NCBI GenBank assembly: GCA_026874595.1
Contig: CM049318.1
Coordinates: forward strand, 60,484,250 to 60,548,249
DNA from: Sipunculus nudus
Taxonomy: Eukaryota > Annelida > Sipuncula > Golfingiida > Sipunculidae
DNA: 64,000 nucleotides
Direction: 5' to 3'
A program made the position numbers and the translations under genes. Below, one piece after another: positions 23,405 to 33,840 of the stretch. Each line of letters starts with the position of its first letter. Position 1 is the first letter of the stretch. Below the pieces are notes generated by a model. The model had not been told where the DNA came from and did not search any database. It worked only from the letters and a program-made list of their open reading frames with translations.

Positions 23405-26400
23405 GTATATAGCTTTATTGGAATTTTATGCATGTTATCCAGCCAACCAGGTCTTTAGGTTTAAAAGTCAACAGACAAAGACTGATTTTATGAACAGTAA
23501 CATGTTACTTATAAATTAAATATTGACATAAAAAATAATATCTGATCATTCATATTATCTGCCTTTAGGAGAAAAGAATTCCTAATCGTTTATGTGGGTC
23601 CTCGTAAAATTGTTAAAGTGTGATTGGGTAAAGATAATTCCCAGAACCTTATATCAAAATAGGCCAGAAAATGCCAATCACATTGCCCATAGGTTACTCC
23701 TTTTGTTTATATCCACATGACAATAACATTTGGGGGCACCAAAATAATACAAACACATTCAACAAGGACATTTGGTGGCAAGTTACGCTCCCAAGGCAGC
23801 GGAAATCTTGCGCTTCTAAAGAAGCAACTGATTTTCAGCTTTGACCGTTTATGATATATTTAGACACCAGATGGCGATTTGTTGTCCACTGAAATAAACG
23901 TGCGTACGATGCGACAAGCAGCCAATCAGATGCCAATAAACAAACACTCGACAGGCATCCTGGCTCCGCCCATTGCCGCGCTTCAAGCGACATTTGATGA
24001 GTTTCCTGTCGAATTTAAATTGCTCCCTCTGCATTCTCGCATCATTGATCGATTCGATTATGACATTATGACTGTGTTAGCGACGCGTAGCCATGTATCT
24101 GTTGTCTGTAGAACTGAAACCAGCCAGCGAGGTGTGCACGCAGCCTTTGTTGTTACGTTTCGTTTGAATTACAGCTCACCGGCCGAGCATCCTATGTGCC
24201 CAAGGCCCTAAGCAAACCACGTCAGGGGCAATTCTCTCTGAGCCTGTGGCCTGTTTAGACGGTTACGCTGGGGGATAAACTGTCACTCAAAAAGAAATGA
24301 ATATGATTGGCTCCGTGTATTCCTCGCTTGGCTTTGTCTTCCAGCACAAAGTTTCATCTGATTGGACAAAAATACAGTGCTCCCGTCTAGTGTTGCAAAG
24401 CAGGATACGAGGTCATAACAAACAGCGCCTTACGATATAGGAAGTAGCCGTATAGGTAAAGCGCTGTGTAAAGAGCGTAGTGGCAAGTCAGATGAACCAG
24501 AGGGTGTCTTGCAACTAGTGACCTTTCAACTTTGGCATGTGTGCAACCAACCACCTTAGGTTTCTTGTATTTTTCAATTTCCAGAGGCATGCATATAAAT
24601 AAGGCAGTCTCGCTTTGCCAACTCTCTCACTATGGCCTGATATGTTAATATAGCTAAATCTTCAATTTCATTAACTTTAAAGCCAGCTATTTTCCAACCT
24701 TTTCTGCAGTTTATGTGATTTCTGGCTTACTCTACACACATATACTGTGGTTGCCTTTATATCGGCGGGGCTGAATTTTCGCGGTTTTCTTATTTTTAAA
24801 ACTTTCACGGGGTTCCTTTTTCGCGCTCTGTCATAAGTATAGTAGTACATTTTACTTATCAAATATACAAATTTTTAAAATGTACTGACCAAATTATTTC
24901 ATAAATTGCTGATTTCACTTTTATCTATTGTATGCTCACTATTTCTCTGTACGGATATCGCATGTTTAAACAGCCACGGACGGCTGAGCCGACGCGTGCA
25001 GGGAGCGTTGACCACGCTGGCTGTAATTAGTTCAAGGCCAAGTCTCAATCAAAACAACTCACATGTCAGTAAAGGTGTGAGAAACCAACCTGTGACTACA
25101 CAACCGTGTTATAAGTTTAGGGAAACTGTCTTGATAAGGCTAGTATTAAAGTTATCAAACATAGCCTGGCATGTCATTGGATTTCAGTAGTGACATCGGC
25201 ATCAGCCCTTTATACAGATACAAGGTGGCCCGACTCTAGCAGCTACGTTTACTACTTTAGGTAGCAAATTTTATTCATTTATAATAACAAAATACGGCAC
25301 AATATGAAAGATTACCTACCATTAAATATTCGTTTTAAGCGCCACTGGATTTCATATAGCTTGGCACACATGCATACACTTCAAAAGAATCCGATAGGGG
25401 TCACTATTTGAAATACAGGTGAAACACTGCGAGAAAAACGTGCACGCGTTTATATTATTGCCGGGCATGCATTTACACTTTCCATTCGTGCTGGGAGGCT
25501 GGAAAAAATGCAAAAGGTCACGGTTTTCGCGTCAAAGCAAAACGATACTACTATAAATGGCACCCGTTATTCTCCATGAATCACCTTAAGTTAAAGTAAA
25601 TACACCAGGCACGATGGATATCACTACGTGGCTGAAGATTAATCACGAATATCGGCAGTTTCTAAAGTTTATGCTCATGGCCTGGTATGCATTTAAATCT
25701 GCGTGGTTTCAATTTTGCGGTCACAGGGCATTGGCGAAAAACGCGAATTTGAAGCCACCGCAAGTAAGAAGGCAACCACAGTATATGAATTATAGGTAAA
25801 TTACTGTCAGGAAAAGTATCACACATTTGGAAGGATATATACATGTGCTTGTTTATCTGCAAGCTGTTTGTAAACACAGCTATGTTGACAAACAGAAAAA
25901 CCATGTAACCTGAGGTGGTTGGTTGCATGTGCTAATTAGTAGCCATGTATCCCATGCCTATAGCCCTGAGTAAAAAAAAAAGGCTATTATTATGGTTATG
26001 CAAAAAGACATTAATAAACCTGTGACCTTTTTTCATCTGTTTTGTCATTATTATTAATAATTGAAATATAGATTATTTAATAATTAACAGATATTTGATT
26101 GCTAATCATTAAAATTCACAATAAAAAAAGCTCCAAAAGTTTAAATAGGAAGATACTTCAACTGAGAAGCTGGGGAAAAAGCTGGGAAAAGTTTCCACTT
26201 TACAGAATATAGAGGTGCCCACATTAGCTAAAAAGTATACAGAGAAGAGAAAAATGGGGCTGCCCAAAAGTGCCCACTTAACAGAGGTGCACACTTTATG
26301 GAGGTGCCCACTAAGAGAGGTTCGACTGTATGTGGAAGCTGAATTGTCACTACAGTGGAACCTGTCAAAAAGACCACCTGTCTTATAAGACCACATTTGC

Positions 26401-29400
26401 ATTTACAATGGTTGCAGTTTACCTATCTAATATGACCACTTGTGTATTAACCAATAACACTTTTCCCCAGTCCCACAGGTGGTCTCATCTCACAGGTTTC
26501 ACTGTATATATATGTAAGAGACGAGATTGAGTTGATACACAGAGGTATGCAAGTGAATATTTCTTTGTCTTATTTAGTCTTTTCTTATAATGTATATAAT
26601 ATTCTTCTGATCTTTTTTTTTAATGTTTTGTGAGCCATTTTGTGAAGCTTCAATATTTATGTAGACTGTGTTACAAGATAACTGCCTTTTTTGGACAGTA
26701 TTATATCATATCAGAAAAAATATGATTTCTAGATTCATAGAGTAATAGATCATTTATGCATGTGAACATGCATTGAATTATATTGATAAAAAATAAATGA
26801 GCTATGTTCCTTTTGTCTTTTTAAAATACTACATTACTAATATTACTAATACCAGTTTCCCTTCAAATTAATGTTGACAACAAAAGTATTGTGTAAATAA
26901 TCAGCAGCAGCCCACATCATATATCATTTGAATATGCCATATACAATACCAATGTAAGTTTCTTATTACATAGTTTATAAATAAAATTATAAAATAAAAA
27001 AATGAATGTTAATTATTACATAAATATTATAATATTATGTAAATAATATTAAATATATATTACTTGTGAACTATACATAACCATATTAATAAAAAATATA
27101 TAATATAAAATATTCCATTTACAAAACTAGACATTTCTTGGCACCGCAGGTGCCAGAGTATCCCGAGACGTAATAGGCCCCCCCCCCCCCTTCAAGAATA
27201 GACCCCTATTTTTAGCAGCATATACTGACACTTGGCATATTTATTGTTTCTTCCATCTAACAATCAACAATCTTGTTGAAGATGTTGGTCCTGTGACCTT
27301 GATCTTTTTAAAGATGTGTCCTGTGACCTTGACCTTTGACCTCATGACCCCAAAATCAAATCGGGTCTTGCTTTTCCAATGGGACATATGCAAGTCAGGT
27401 TTGAAATCTATACATCAATAAGCAGGAATTATCATCCAGAAACTAATTTTTGGACAGATGGCTCCTGTGACCTTCACCTTTGACCTTGTGACCTCAAAAT
27501 TGATAGTGTTCTTCCTCTCTTGGCAGGAGAACTATATGTGCAAGATGAAAGATCTGAGATGAAATGTTTGGCTGAAAATGCATCCACATCTTTTTAAAGA
27601 TGTGTCCTGTGACCTTGACCTTTGACCCCAAAATCAATTTTGGTCTTGCTTTTCCAATAGGACATATACAAGTCAAGTTTGATATCCATACATCAATAAA
27701 AGTAGGAATTATCATCCAGAAACTAATTTTTGGACAGATGGCTCCTGTGACCTTCATCTTTGACCTTGTGACCTCAAAATTGATAGTGTTCTTCCTCTCT
27801 TGGCAGGAGAACTATATGTGCAAGATGAAAGATCTGAGATGAAATGTTTGGCTGAAAATGCATCCACATCTTTTTAAAGATGTGTCCTGTGACCTTGACC
27901 TTTGACCCCAAAATCAATTTTGGTCTTGCTTTTCCAATAGGACATATACAAGTCAAGTTTGAAATCCATACATCAATAAAAGTAGGAATTATCATCCAGA
28001 AACTAATTTTTGGACAGATGGCTCCTGTGACCTTCATCTTTGACCTTGTGACCTCAAAAATTGAAAGGGGTCTTCCACTCTTGGCAGGTGAACTTTCTAT
28101 GCAAGATGAAAGATCTGAGATGAATTGTTTGGCTGAAAATGCATCCACATCTTTTTAAAGATGTGTCCTGTGACCTTGACCTTTGACCCCAAAATCAATT
28201 TTGGTCTTGCTTTTCCAATAGGACATATACAAGTCAAGTTTGAAATCCATACATCAATAAAAGTAGGAATTATCATCCAGAAACTAATTTTTGGACAGAT
28301 GGCTCCTGTGACCTTCATCTTTGACCTTGTGACCTCAAAAATTGAAAGGGGTCTTCCACTCTTGGCAGGTGAACTTTCTATGCAAGATGAAAGATCTGAG
28401 ATGAATTGTTTGGCTGAAAATGCATCCACAATCTTTTTAAAGAGGTTTCCTGTGACCTTGACCTTTGACCTCATGACCCCAGAATCAATTTTGGTCTTGC
28501 TTTTCCAATAGGACATATACAAGTCAAGTTTGAAATCCATACATTAATAAAAGAAGATATTATCATCCAGAAACTAATTTTTGGACAGATGGCTCCTGTG
28601 ACCTTCACCTTTGACCTTGTGACCTCAAAATTTATAGGGTTCTTCCTCTCTTGGCAGGTGAACTATATGTGCAAGATGAAAGGTCTGAGACGAAATGTTT
28701 GGCTGAAAATGCATCCACAATCTTTTTAAAGATGTGTCCTGTGACCTTGACCTTTGACCTCATGACCCCAAAATCAATTGGAGTCTTGCTTTTTCAATAG
28801 GACATATATAAGTCAAGTTTGAAATCCATACATCAATAAAAGCAGGAATTACCATCCAGAAACTAATTTTTGGACAGATAGCTCCTGTGGCCTTGACCTT
28901 TGACCTTGTGACCCCAAAATTTAGATCATCCACTATTGGCAAGTGAGCTATATATTCAAGATGGAAGACCTAGGATGAAAGTTTGGCTTAAAATGCATCC
29001 ACAGTATCTTTTAAAATGCAAGTCCAGTGACCTTGACCTTTGACCTCATGACCCTAGAACCTATAGGGTTCTTACTTTAGTGGTGCGCCATACATAAGTC
29101 ATGTTTGAAACCCATATGGCTATCAACACTGGAGATATCATAAGAGGTGTGTGATTTTCACCATATATGGCAATATTCAAGGTCAAGGCCACTATCATAG
29201 GAAAGGTCATGACCGCAATTTAAACAAACATCATCCCATAAGCCATACCTCAATGGCCTGCTCAATGATGGATTTTAATCTCGCCTAGGCGAGATTGCGA
29301 TTGTGATCTCGTCTAGGCGAGTTTAAAATCTGTCTAGCCGAGATCACAATTGCAATCTCGCCTAGGCGAGATCGAAATCGCAATCTCGTCTAGGCGAATT

Positions 29401-31976
29401 TAAAATTCGCCTGAATTTCAATCTCGTCTCTGACATATATATTACTAGCTGATAAACCCTTGATGATGTGATATGTTTAGTAGGACAGAAGAGAGAAAAG
29501 AGTTCATGTTGTACTAGCTGATAGACCCGGTATACCAGGCATATTACCGGGTTGGGGAGATATATTAACTGAGATGTGGAATGTTTGCTCATTTTTTATT
29601 CTAAAAGTTAACGAAAATATGAGTTTTCAGTGGGAAACTGTTTCAATAAGATATGTAATAATAATTTTACATTTATTTTGTTGCCCTGTGCTCGTGGCAA
29701 GAAATTCATATCCCGGTATGTTTATCTTGAAGACCTGGTCAGTGATTATGTTTACATTTCAAAACGGAATGAGACGCGGGGCATTCCAGTTTTTGATGAT
29801 ATTTGACTGGATTCTATCGTTAGACGTAAGATAAGGTTGATGTGAGGAACACATGAAAGATTTATTAAATGTATGTTGCAAGGTAACTGTTCCTGAAGAA
29901 AGAAACAGAAATATGCATACATCGTGAGTAGCAGAAGCGGACCCAACGGGACTTCATATAAAAAATACTTCCGTATATCCCATTTTCAGCCACCACAACG
30001 TTTTTTCTTCATCATATCAGACATATTTTGAGGCCTTAAACCCCTGCTACCCCTACTCAACACTGTTCCTGAAATTTGGACTTTGGTTTAGGTCAGTAAT
30101 CCTCCTTGGTTGAACAGTGAGAAACATGTGTTTTTCTCTTTTACTGACCACGCTTGTAGGTGAGAGCCTCGTTCAAATGTAATGCCCGACATGCTCAAAT
30201 CCCTCACTGAAAGCAAGCTTTATTCATATGAACAATAGTTTGAGGTTGAGTGACCACGATGCATGCTTTCCGGTCATTGCCGAAGGCAGTTCAGCTGTGC
30301 ACGGTCTAACCTTAGTGCAAGTCAGTAAAAACGGAAAAAATCACTCAAAATTATATGTACATTAAAAATTATTTATTCTCATATTGCCTATATCACTGCG
30401 GGGATAATAACCTTTAAAATGATGTATTGTACACAGCGCAGTTTTAGAGAACATTGCGAACAAACGTGAACCAAATTCCTTTTATAAGTATTAGATAGTG
30501 TCCAATGTGAATAACAACAAGAACAAACTGAACAGAATTTGTGATGAATGTTGGTAAAAAGAGAACATACAATAAAAGCTAGCATTCCATATATGCATAT
30601 TTGGTGTGTATGTGTTTGCAGGGCAAATGCACATGTAACTAGAAAATGGACGCCTGTGATTCCATAAATATGTATGGATATGTGGTGCATATACAGCTAA
30701 ACTTGGGATATAGTGCAGTGCTGCTTAGGTAGAGAAGTATTATGCCAGAGGAATACCCTGTAACTGATGTCAAAGTGATGAATTTCCCCTCCATTACCAT
30801 GCAGATGTGTTTTCAATCTCTACATTGAGCCATCGAAATGTGCTCTGTAGATTGAATGTGTCAGATTCCCAGCTGCATACACATAAGTCCCACATATAAA
30901 CTGCATATGCATATATGGAATGCCACCTTAATGGGAAATTTATGAAAGATCTGAAACTTACCAACAACTAATGCAAAACAGAGCTTTCTTCTGATCTGGA
31001 ACATATTACGAAACTTAATCTACAATTATGAACTTTGAATATATTACAAATCTGAAACTACAACTTCTATTGAAGATATCACAAGACTTTTTAAGTTGAA
31101 TTGGAGCTGCTTATGCATGTTATATTATTTTTTTATATATTTATTGTTATATTGTTTATTTTTTCATATATTGTTATTTTATTGCAGGTGTTGCTAGACA
31201 TAAGGATGGACCCGACAAAGGAGGTGAACATTGAGTTTTACATGGCTCATGGACAGAACATCATTCATCGTGGTTCAGCTAATGCGCGTACAGGAGCTGT
31301 TGTGGGATTTCCGGGAAACTTTACATTCACAAACATGGAGGACGTGGAGAAAGAGCAGGTACAGGTGTCAGGACAGGTCGTAGACTGGACCACTCCTGAG
31401 GGAGAAGCGTTACAGGACGCAATGGTGTTGTCGGATAAGGCGAAACGCTTTGGAATCGCTAGAGAGTTACACTACACTCTGCATCATCATGTCCTCGTAA
31501 AACCAATCATGCAGGCGGGCTGTGCGTTTGGTGCCTATGCCTCTGGGTTTGCGCTCAGTAATCTTTTTGCACTTAGAAACAGACTAAAAGGCTGGGCTCG
31601 TGTGGTAGTTTACGGAGTGGTAGCAAGCACTTGGGGTGCATTTTACTTGACAGTCCGGGATGCATATGAACAGAGAAGAGACATCAAAGCAGACCGTCAT
31701 GCTGCCGAGCTAGCCTATAGCTATGCAATTGGTGGTGTGGAATTTTACGATAAAATATTAAAACGAAATATAGCAATCCGCAAGCTGATGAAACATGAGG
31801 GAGAAAAATTGTACACAGTTTATGGTAATGACGTTGCAACATGGCGCCAACCTCATGTCCAAAATTCACGACGACTGGACTTAATGAAAAAAATTGTGGA
31901 GAAGTACAAATCAGGAGAAATCGAGGGCACAGCACACATAAGTAAACCAGTCAAGAAGGATACATTCAGCTTTTAG
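23216..31976 (+). CDS. TMEM177: TMEM177, two-exon gene (join 23216-23404, 31188-31976)
   Basis: The joined frame gives 325 residues; human TMEM177 has 311. In the human family the protein sits in the mitochondrial inner membrane, associates with COX20 and supports COX2 assembly into complex IV. Family landmarks are clear: GAVVGFP at about 99-105, VDWTTPEG at 128-135, RFGIARELHY at 150-159, YSYAIGGVEFYDKIL at 240-254 and GEKLYTVYGN. Likely membrane segments are residues 15-30, 169-192 and 199-219. The intron (23405-31187, GT-AG, phase 0) holds many repeats. An ATTAAA at 32084-32089 is a probable poly-A signal. The start at 23216 is chosen because it matches the family's MAG start, though four upstream in-frame ATGs exist in the tandem array. 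Confidence 0.93.
23405..23759. other. TMEM177 intron, 5' part
   Basis: AT-rich intron sequence after the donor; nothing else recognised. Confidence 0.5.
23760..24340. promoter_or_regulatory. CpG-rich patch with promoter-like motifs inside the TMEM177 intron
   Basis: CpG-containing words cluster here against an AT-rich background. A CCAAT-type box ('agccaatcag', near 23920), a GC box ('ggctccgccca', near 23965) and 'caccagatggcgat' (CTCF-like core, near 23865) are visible. A 110-codon plus-strand frame (23879-24211) spans the patch; I recognise no family in it. It may be an internal promoter or enhancer, or an exon of an unknown transcript. Confidence 0.35.
24341..25530. other. TMEM177 intron, middle part
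   Basis: No repeat or exon recognised. CpG-containing words continue sporadically to about 25530. Confidence 0.4.
25547..25799 (+). CDS. Candidate small TATA-led ORF, 61 codons, unknown
   Basis: 'ctataaatggc' at about 25551 is a good TATA box. An ATG at 25614, about 60 bp downstream, opens a 61-codon frame beginning MDITTWLKINHEYRQF and containing KFMLMAWYAFKSAWFQF, an aromatic, hydrophobic segment. CAA|GTAAGA near 25763 could be a splice donor, in which case this would be a first exon. No homologue is recognised. It lies on the same strand as TMEM177, within its intron. Confidence 0.25.
25800..26185. other. Intron sequence
   Basis: AT-rich; nothing recognised. Confidence 0.4.
26186..26335. 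repeat. Mariner-MITE-like remnant
   Basis: Contains repeated 'gtgcccac' words ('aggtgcccacattagc', 'aagtgcccacttaacaga', 'gaggtgcccactaagag') and ends 'ggttcgactgta', resembling the ends of the neighbouring TA-flanked MITE. The left end is not defined. Confidence 0.45.
26351..26506. mobile_element. TA-flanked mariner-type MITE
   Basis: Starts TACAGTGGAACCTGTC and ends CACAGGTTTCACTGTA, so the ends are imperfect inverted repeats bounded by TA, as expected of Tc1/mariner insertions. The internal 'aagaccacctgtcttataag' wording recurs in the related copy at 50656-50799. There is no coding capacity. Confidence 0.78.
26507..27177. other. AT-rich intron sequence
   Basis: Very AT-rich. No element boundary or exon recognised. 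Confidence 0.45.
27178..27190 (+). repeat. Poly-C tract
   Basis: Run of 13 C shortly before the 280-bp array. Confidence 0.9.
27280..29070. repeat. Tandem array of ~280-bp units carrying DR1-type half-sites
   Basis: Six to seven units, with equivalent points near 27312, 27599, 27879, 28160, 28442 and 28731. Units two to four are nearly identical; the first and last are more diverged. Each unit has 'tgaccttgacctttgacc' and, about 150 bp on, 'tttgaccttgtgacctca'. TGACCTTTGACCT is, on the other strand, AGGTCA-A-AGGTCA, a direct repeat with spacing 1. Open frames on both strands across units are by-products of the period and are not genes. Confidence 0.92.
29071..29267. other. Diverged continuation of the array
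   Basis: Retains 'aaggtcaaggcc' and 'gaaaggtcatgacc' (AGGTCA-like half-sites) but no clear period. Confidence 0.4.
29268..29435. repeat. Cluster of perfect and near-perfect ctaggcgag palindromes
   Basis: Units such as 'atctcgcctaggcgagat', 'gatctcgtctaggcgag' and 'caatctcgcctaggcgag' are separated by about 16-20 bp of 'attgcgattgtg'-like spacer, itself partly self-complementary. The whole tract can fold into several alternative hairpins. A weaker relative lies at 586-790. Confidence 0.88.
29445..29513 (+). repeat. Abortive/truncated R2 start
   Basis: 'ctagctgataaaccct' at 29445 repeats the first 15 bases or so of R2, 69 bp before the full copy begins. It then continues into unrelated sequence, so it is a truncated copy or a duplicated end. 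Confidence 0.5.
29514..30496 (+). mobile_element. Interspersed element R2, copy B
   Basis: Same ends and internal order as copy A at 14229-15083, with an extra block around 29960-30060 ('ttccgtatatcccatttt'). It starts 'ctagctgatagacccggta' and ends 'ataagtattagata'. No intact frame. It lies 0.7 kb upstream of TMEM177 exon 2. Confidence 0.72.
30582..30923. mobile_element. 342-bp MITE with perfect 19-bp inverted ends
   Basis: GCATTCCATATATGCATAT at 30582-30600 is exactly reverse-complemented at 30905-30923. A diverged relative is at 51657-51911. No open frame. It ends 264 bp before the TMEM177 exon 2 acceptor. Confidence 0.78.
31188..31976 (+). CDS. TMEM177: TMEM177 coding exon 2
   Basis: Acceptor 'ttttattgcag' precedes GTG TTG CTA GAC. 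The exon codes 262 residues and ends with TAG at 31974-31976. It carries all strongly conserved parts of the protein. The frame is also open upstream through intron sequence to an ATG at 31101, but those codons are AT-rich intron and not family-like. Confidence 0.93.
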   Translation: MLLDIRMDPTKEVNIEFYMAHGQNIIHRGSANARTGAVVGFPGNFTFTNMEDVEKEQVQVSGQVVDWTTPEGEALQDAMVLSDKAKRFGIARELHYTLHHHVLVKPIMQAGCAFGAYASGFALSNLFALRNRLKGWARVVVYGVVASTWGAFYLTVRDAYEQRRDIKADRHAAELAYSYAIGGVEFYDKILKRNIAIRKLMKHEGEKLYTVYGNDVATWRQPHVQNSRRLDLMKKIVEKYKSGEIEGTAHISKPVKKDTFSF

Positions 31977-32083
31977 AATCCAAAGATTAACATATATTCA
32001 AACTGTCAGAGTTGGCTGGAGTCATGAGAGAATTAGTTATATAAATTCAAATTTATTTGTAAACCCAGTTGTCTTTTATTTTT

Positions 32084-32089
32084 ATTAAA
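32084..32089 (+). terminator. Putative TMEM177 poly-A signal (ATTAAA)
   Basis: The common variant ATTAAA occurs 108 nt after the TMEM177 stop, followed by an AT-rich then T-rich stretch. No better AATAAA lies nearer on the plus strand. Confidence 0.45.
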
Positions 32090-32114
32090 CAAGAAAATAC
32101 CACATTCTTTGTCT

Positions 32115-32118
<4 letters not shown>

Positions 32119-32158
<40 letters not shown>
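32119..32158. repeat. (TA)n microsatellite
   Basis: TA run just downstream of the putative TMEM177 poly-A site. Confidence 0.9.
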
Positions 32159-32160
<2 letters not shown>

Positions 32161-32199
32161 AGTGCCAATAAGTTCGCCATCTTTAATTTTTGGTCCCTT

Positions 32200-33010
32200 T
32201 CCATTTGGACACTGAACAAATCCCTGTACAAATGCATATTCAAACTTTTCCTTCTCTAATTGGACATTTCAACTTGTCACTATCTGCATGGACATAACAC
32301 AACTAATAGCATTTTCCTACTTGTCTCTGTCTATATGGATATAACCACTTATCCTATTATTCTATATGCAAATTACCCATTTGCCCCTCTCTCTATGGTC
32401 AGTTCCACTTGTCTCTCTGTATATGCACCTTCCCACTTGTCCATTACTGTTTGAACATGCCCACGTCCCAAGGGCGGATACAGGAATTTAGAAAAGGGGG
32501 GCTCACTATGCCAGGCTGCGTAAAGGCCTGGGGTGGGGGGGGGGTAATGCCCCAGGTGTCGATATTTAAGGTTGTAATCCTGCAATCTAGGGTCGCTTAA
32601 ATGCATTATAAACAAACGTACATTGTAACTGTTCTGATCACTTGGTGTACTATGAGTTTTTCCCCCTTGAGGTCGAAAAGGGGGGGGGGGGGTGAGTGCC
32701 CCCTGCGTCCCCCCCCCCTAAATCCACCCGTGTCCTTCTCTGAATGCACCTTCCCAATTGTACCTCATTGTAAGAACATACCATTTGTCCTGCTCTATAT
32801 GCAAATAATCATTTTTCCCTCTCTGTATGCAAATTCCCACTTGACCCTCTCTGTTTGGACATGCCCACTGTCCTTTTCAATATACATATTCACACTTGTC
32901 ACGCTCTGTATGGACTTGTCCATATGTCCCTTTTTATGAGCACATTCCCATTTATCCCTCTTAATGCACATTTTCAATTTGTCCTCAATATTGACATTCT
33001 TACTTGTACC
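32200..33010. repeat. Degenerate ~35-bp tandem array, split by a MITE
   Basis: Words such as 'cccacttgtc', 'tctctgtatgcaaattccca' and 'atgcaccttccca' recur at roughly 35-bp spacing from about 32210 to 32460 and again from 32745 to 33010. The gap between is the G-rich element at 32466-32740, so the element appears to have entered an existing array. Confidence 0.65.
32466..32740. mobile_element. G/C-tract MITE ('gggcggatacagg' family)
   Basis: Left end 'gggcggatacaggaattta' and right end 'taaatccacccgtg' are imperfect inverted repeats. The interior holds long G runs near 32526-32536 and 32680-32691 and a C run near 32710-32717. A relative lies at 34164-34355. Ends of this type are seen in hAT-like MITEs. 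No target duplication could be confirmed. Confidence 0.6.
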
Positions 33011-33247
33011 AGCTTTAAAGATTGCCCTGGAATCTGTCATGCATTTTAAACATGGATAATCTGTTGAATGTTTTGTCAACCAGAATGTGTACCACACTTC
33101 AGACCCAGAAATTTTTGGTAATCTAGGTAGCAGTAGATCACCATTAACTGGCCTTTCAGTATCAACCTTGATAGCTTCAAGGAGAAGGGCTTCCTGGAAA
33201 AAAACTAAAAACAATCTTGATCCATATAGATCCAATAAAAGCTTGCT

Positions 33248-33840
33248 GAAACTAGAATATGGGTAGTTGACAAGCGACTAAGTGTATCTGCCAAAATCAG
33301 AGTGTAACGGGTGAAGAAAGGCATGGATTGAGTGGCAAGGGGAAATAGAGTGAGGTATATTAGCATGGCAGTCTGCAGCCGAAATGTGTATGTAGGTTGC
33401 AACACCTACCACAAATCCAGAAAGCTGTGCAAGTTGTATACATATGCAAAATTTTAGGCAGAAAGTCAAACCGCTACATGTATATGAGTGATTTTATCCT
33501 ACAGAAGACAAACAGGACTTGTGCAAAAATGGTGGCAGGTGGCGCCACCAATTTTGTGTTTGTTATAAAGCTATCCAAGGGCTACATTTGTACAATTTTT
33601 TTTCCCTGATGGGTCAACTGGTTCCCGAGATATGTGGCTTTATATGTTGAAACAGACGCACAAATGGACGCTGGGCAGAGAGGAAAGGTCAGAGGTCAAT
33701 GCCAATTGATTTGGCACCAGTTTACATGTGACCTGATAATTGGTGTAAGTTTTGGAAAAATCCGTCAAGTAGTCTCAGAGGAGTTCTCTGGAAATGAATG
33801 TGGTGGCGGCGGCGGTGGCGGAACCCGGTCAAAAACATAG
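33248..33840 (+). repeat. Interspersed repeat R1, copy 2
   Basis: Begins 'actagaatatgggtagttga' and shares with the 13371 copy the 'gagtggcaaggggaaata', 'tatgcaaaattttagg' and 'ggtcagaggtcaatgcc' blocks, ending with 'cggtcaaaaacatag'. This copy lacks the R2 insertion and so gives the empty-site sequence near 33560. A short GGC-repeat run lies near 33802-33817. Confidence 0.75.

Noticed and set aside
27494-28540. Long frames on both strands (up to 147 codons) repeating MCPVTLTFDPKINFGLAF or ISFWMIIPTFIDVWISNLTC
   Set aside because: They arise from the ~280-bp tandem array, occur on both strands and have no start or splice context of their own.
31101-31187. Upstream ATG extension of TMEM177 exon 2
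   Set aside because: The added codons are translated AT-rich intron just before a good acceptor, and exon 1 supplies the family's true N-terminus.
33205-33840. Several frames of 63-70 codons
   Set aside because: All fall inside interspersed repeat R1 and are not shared in frame by its other copies.
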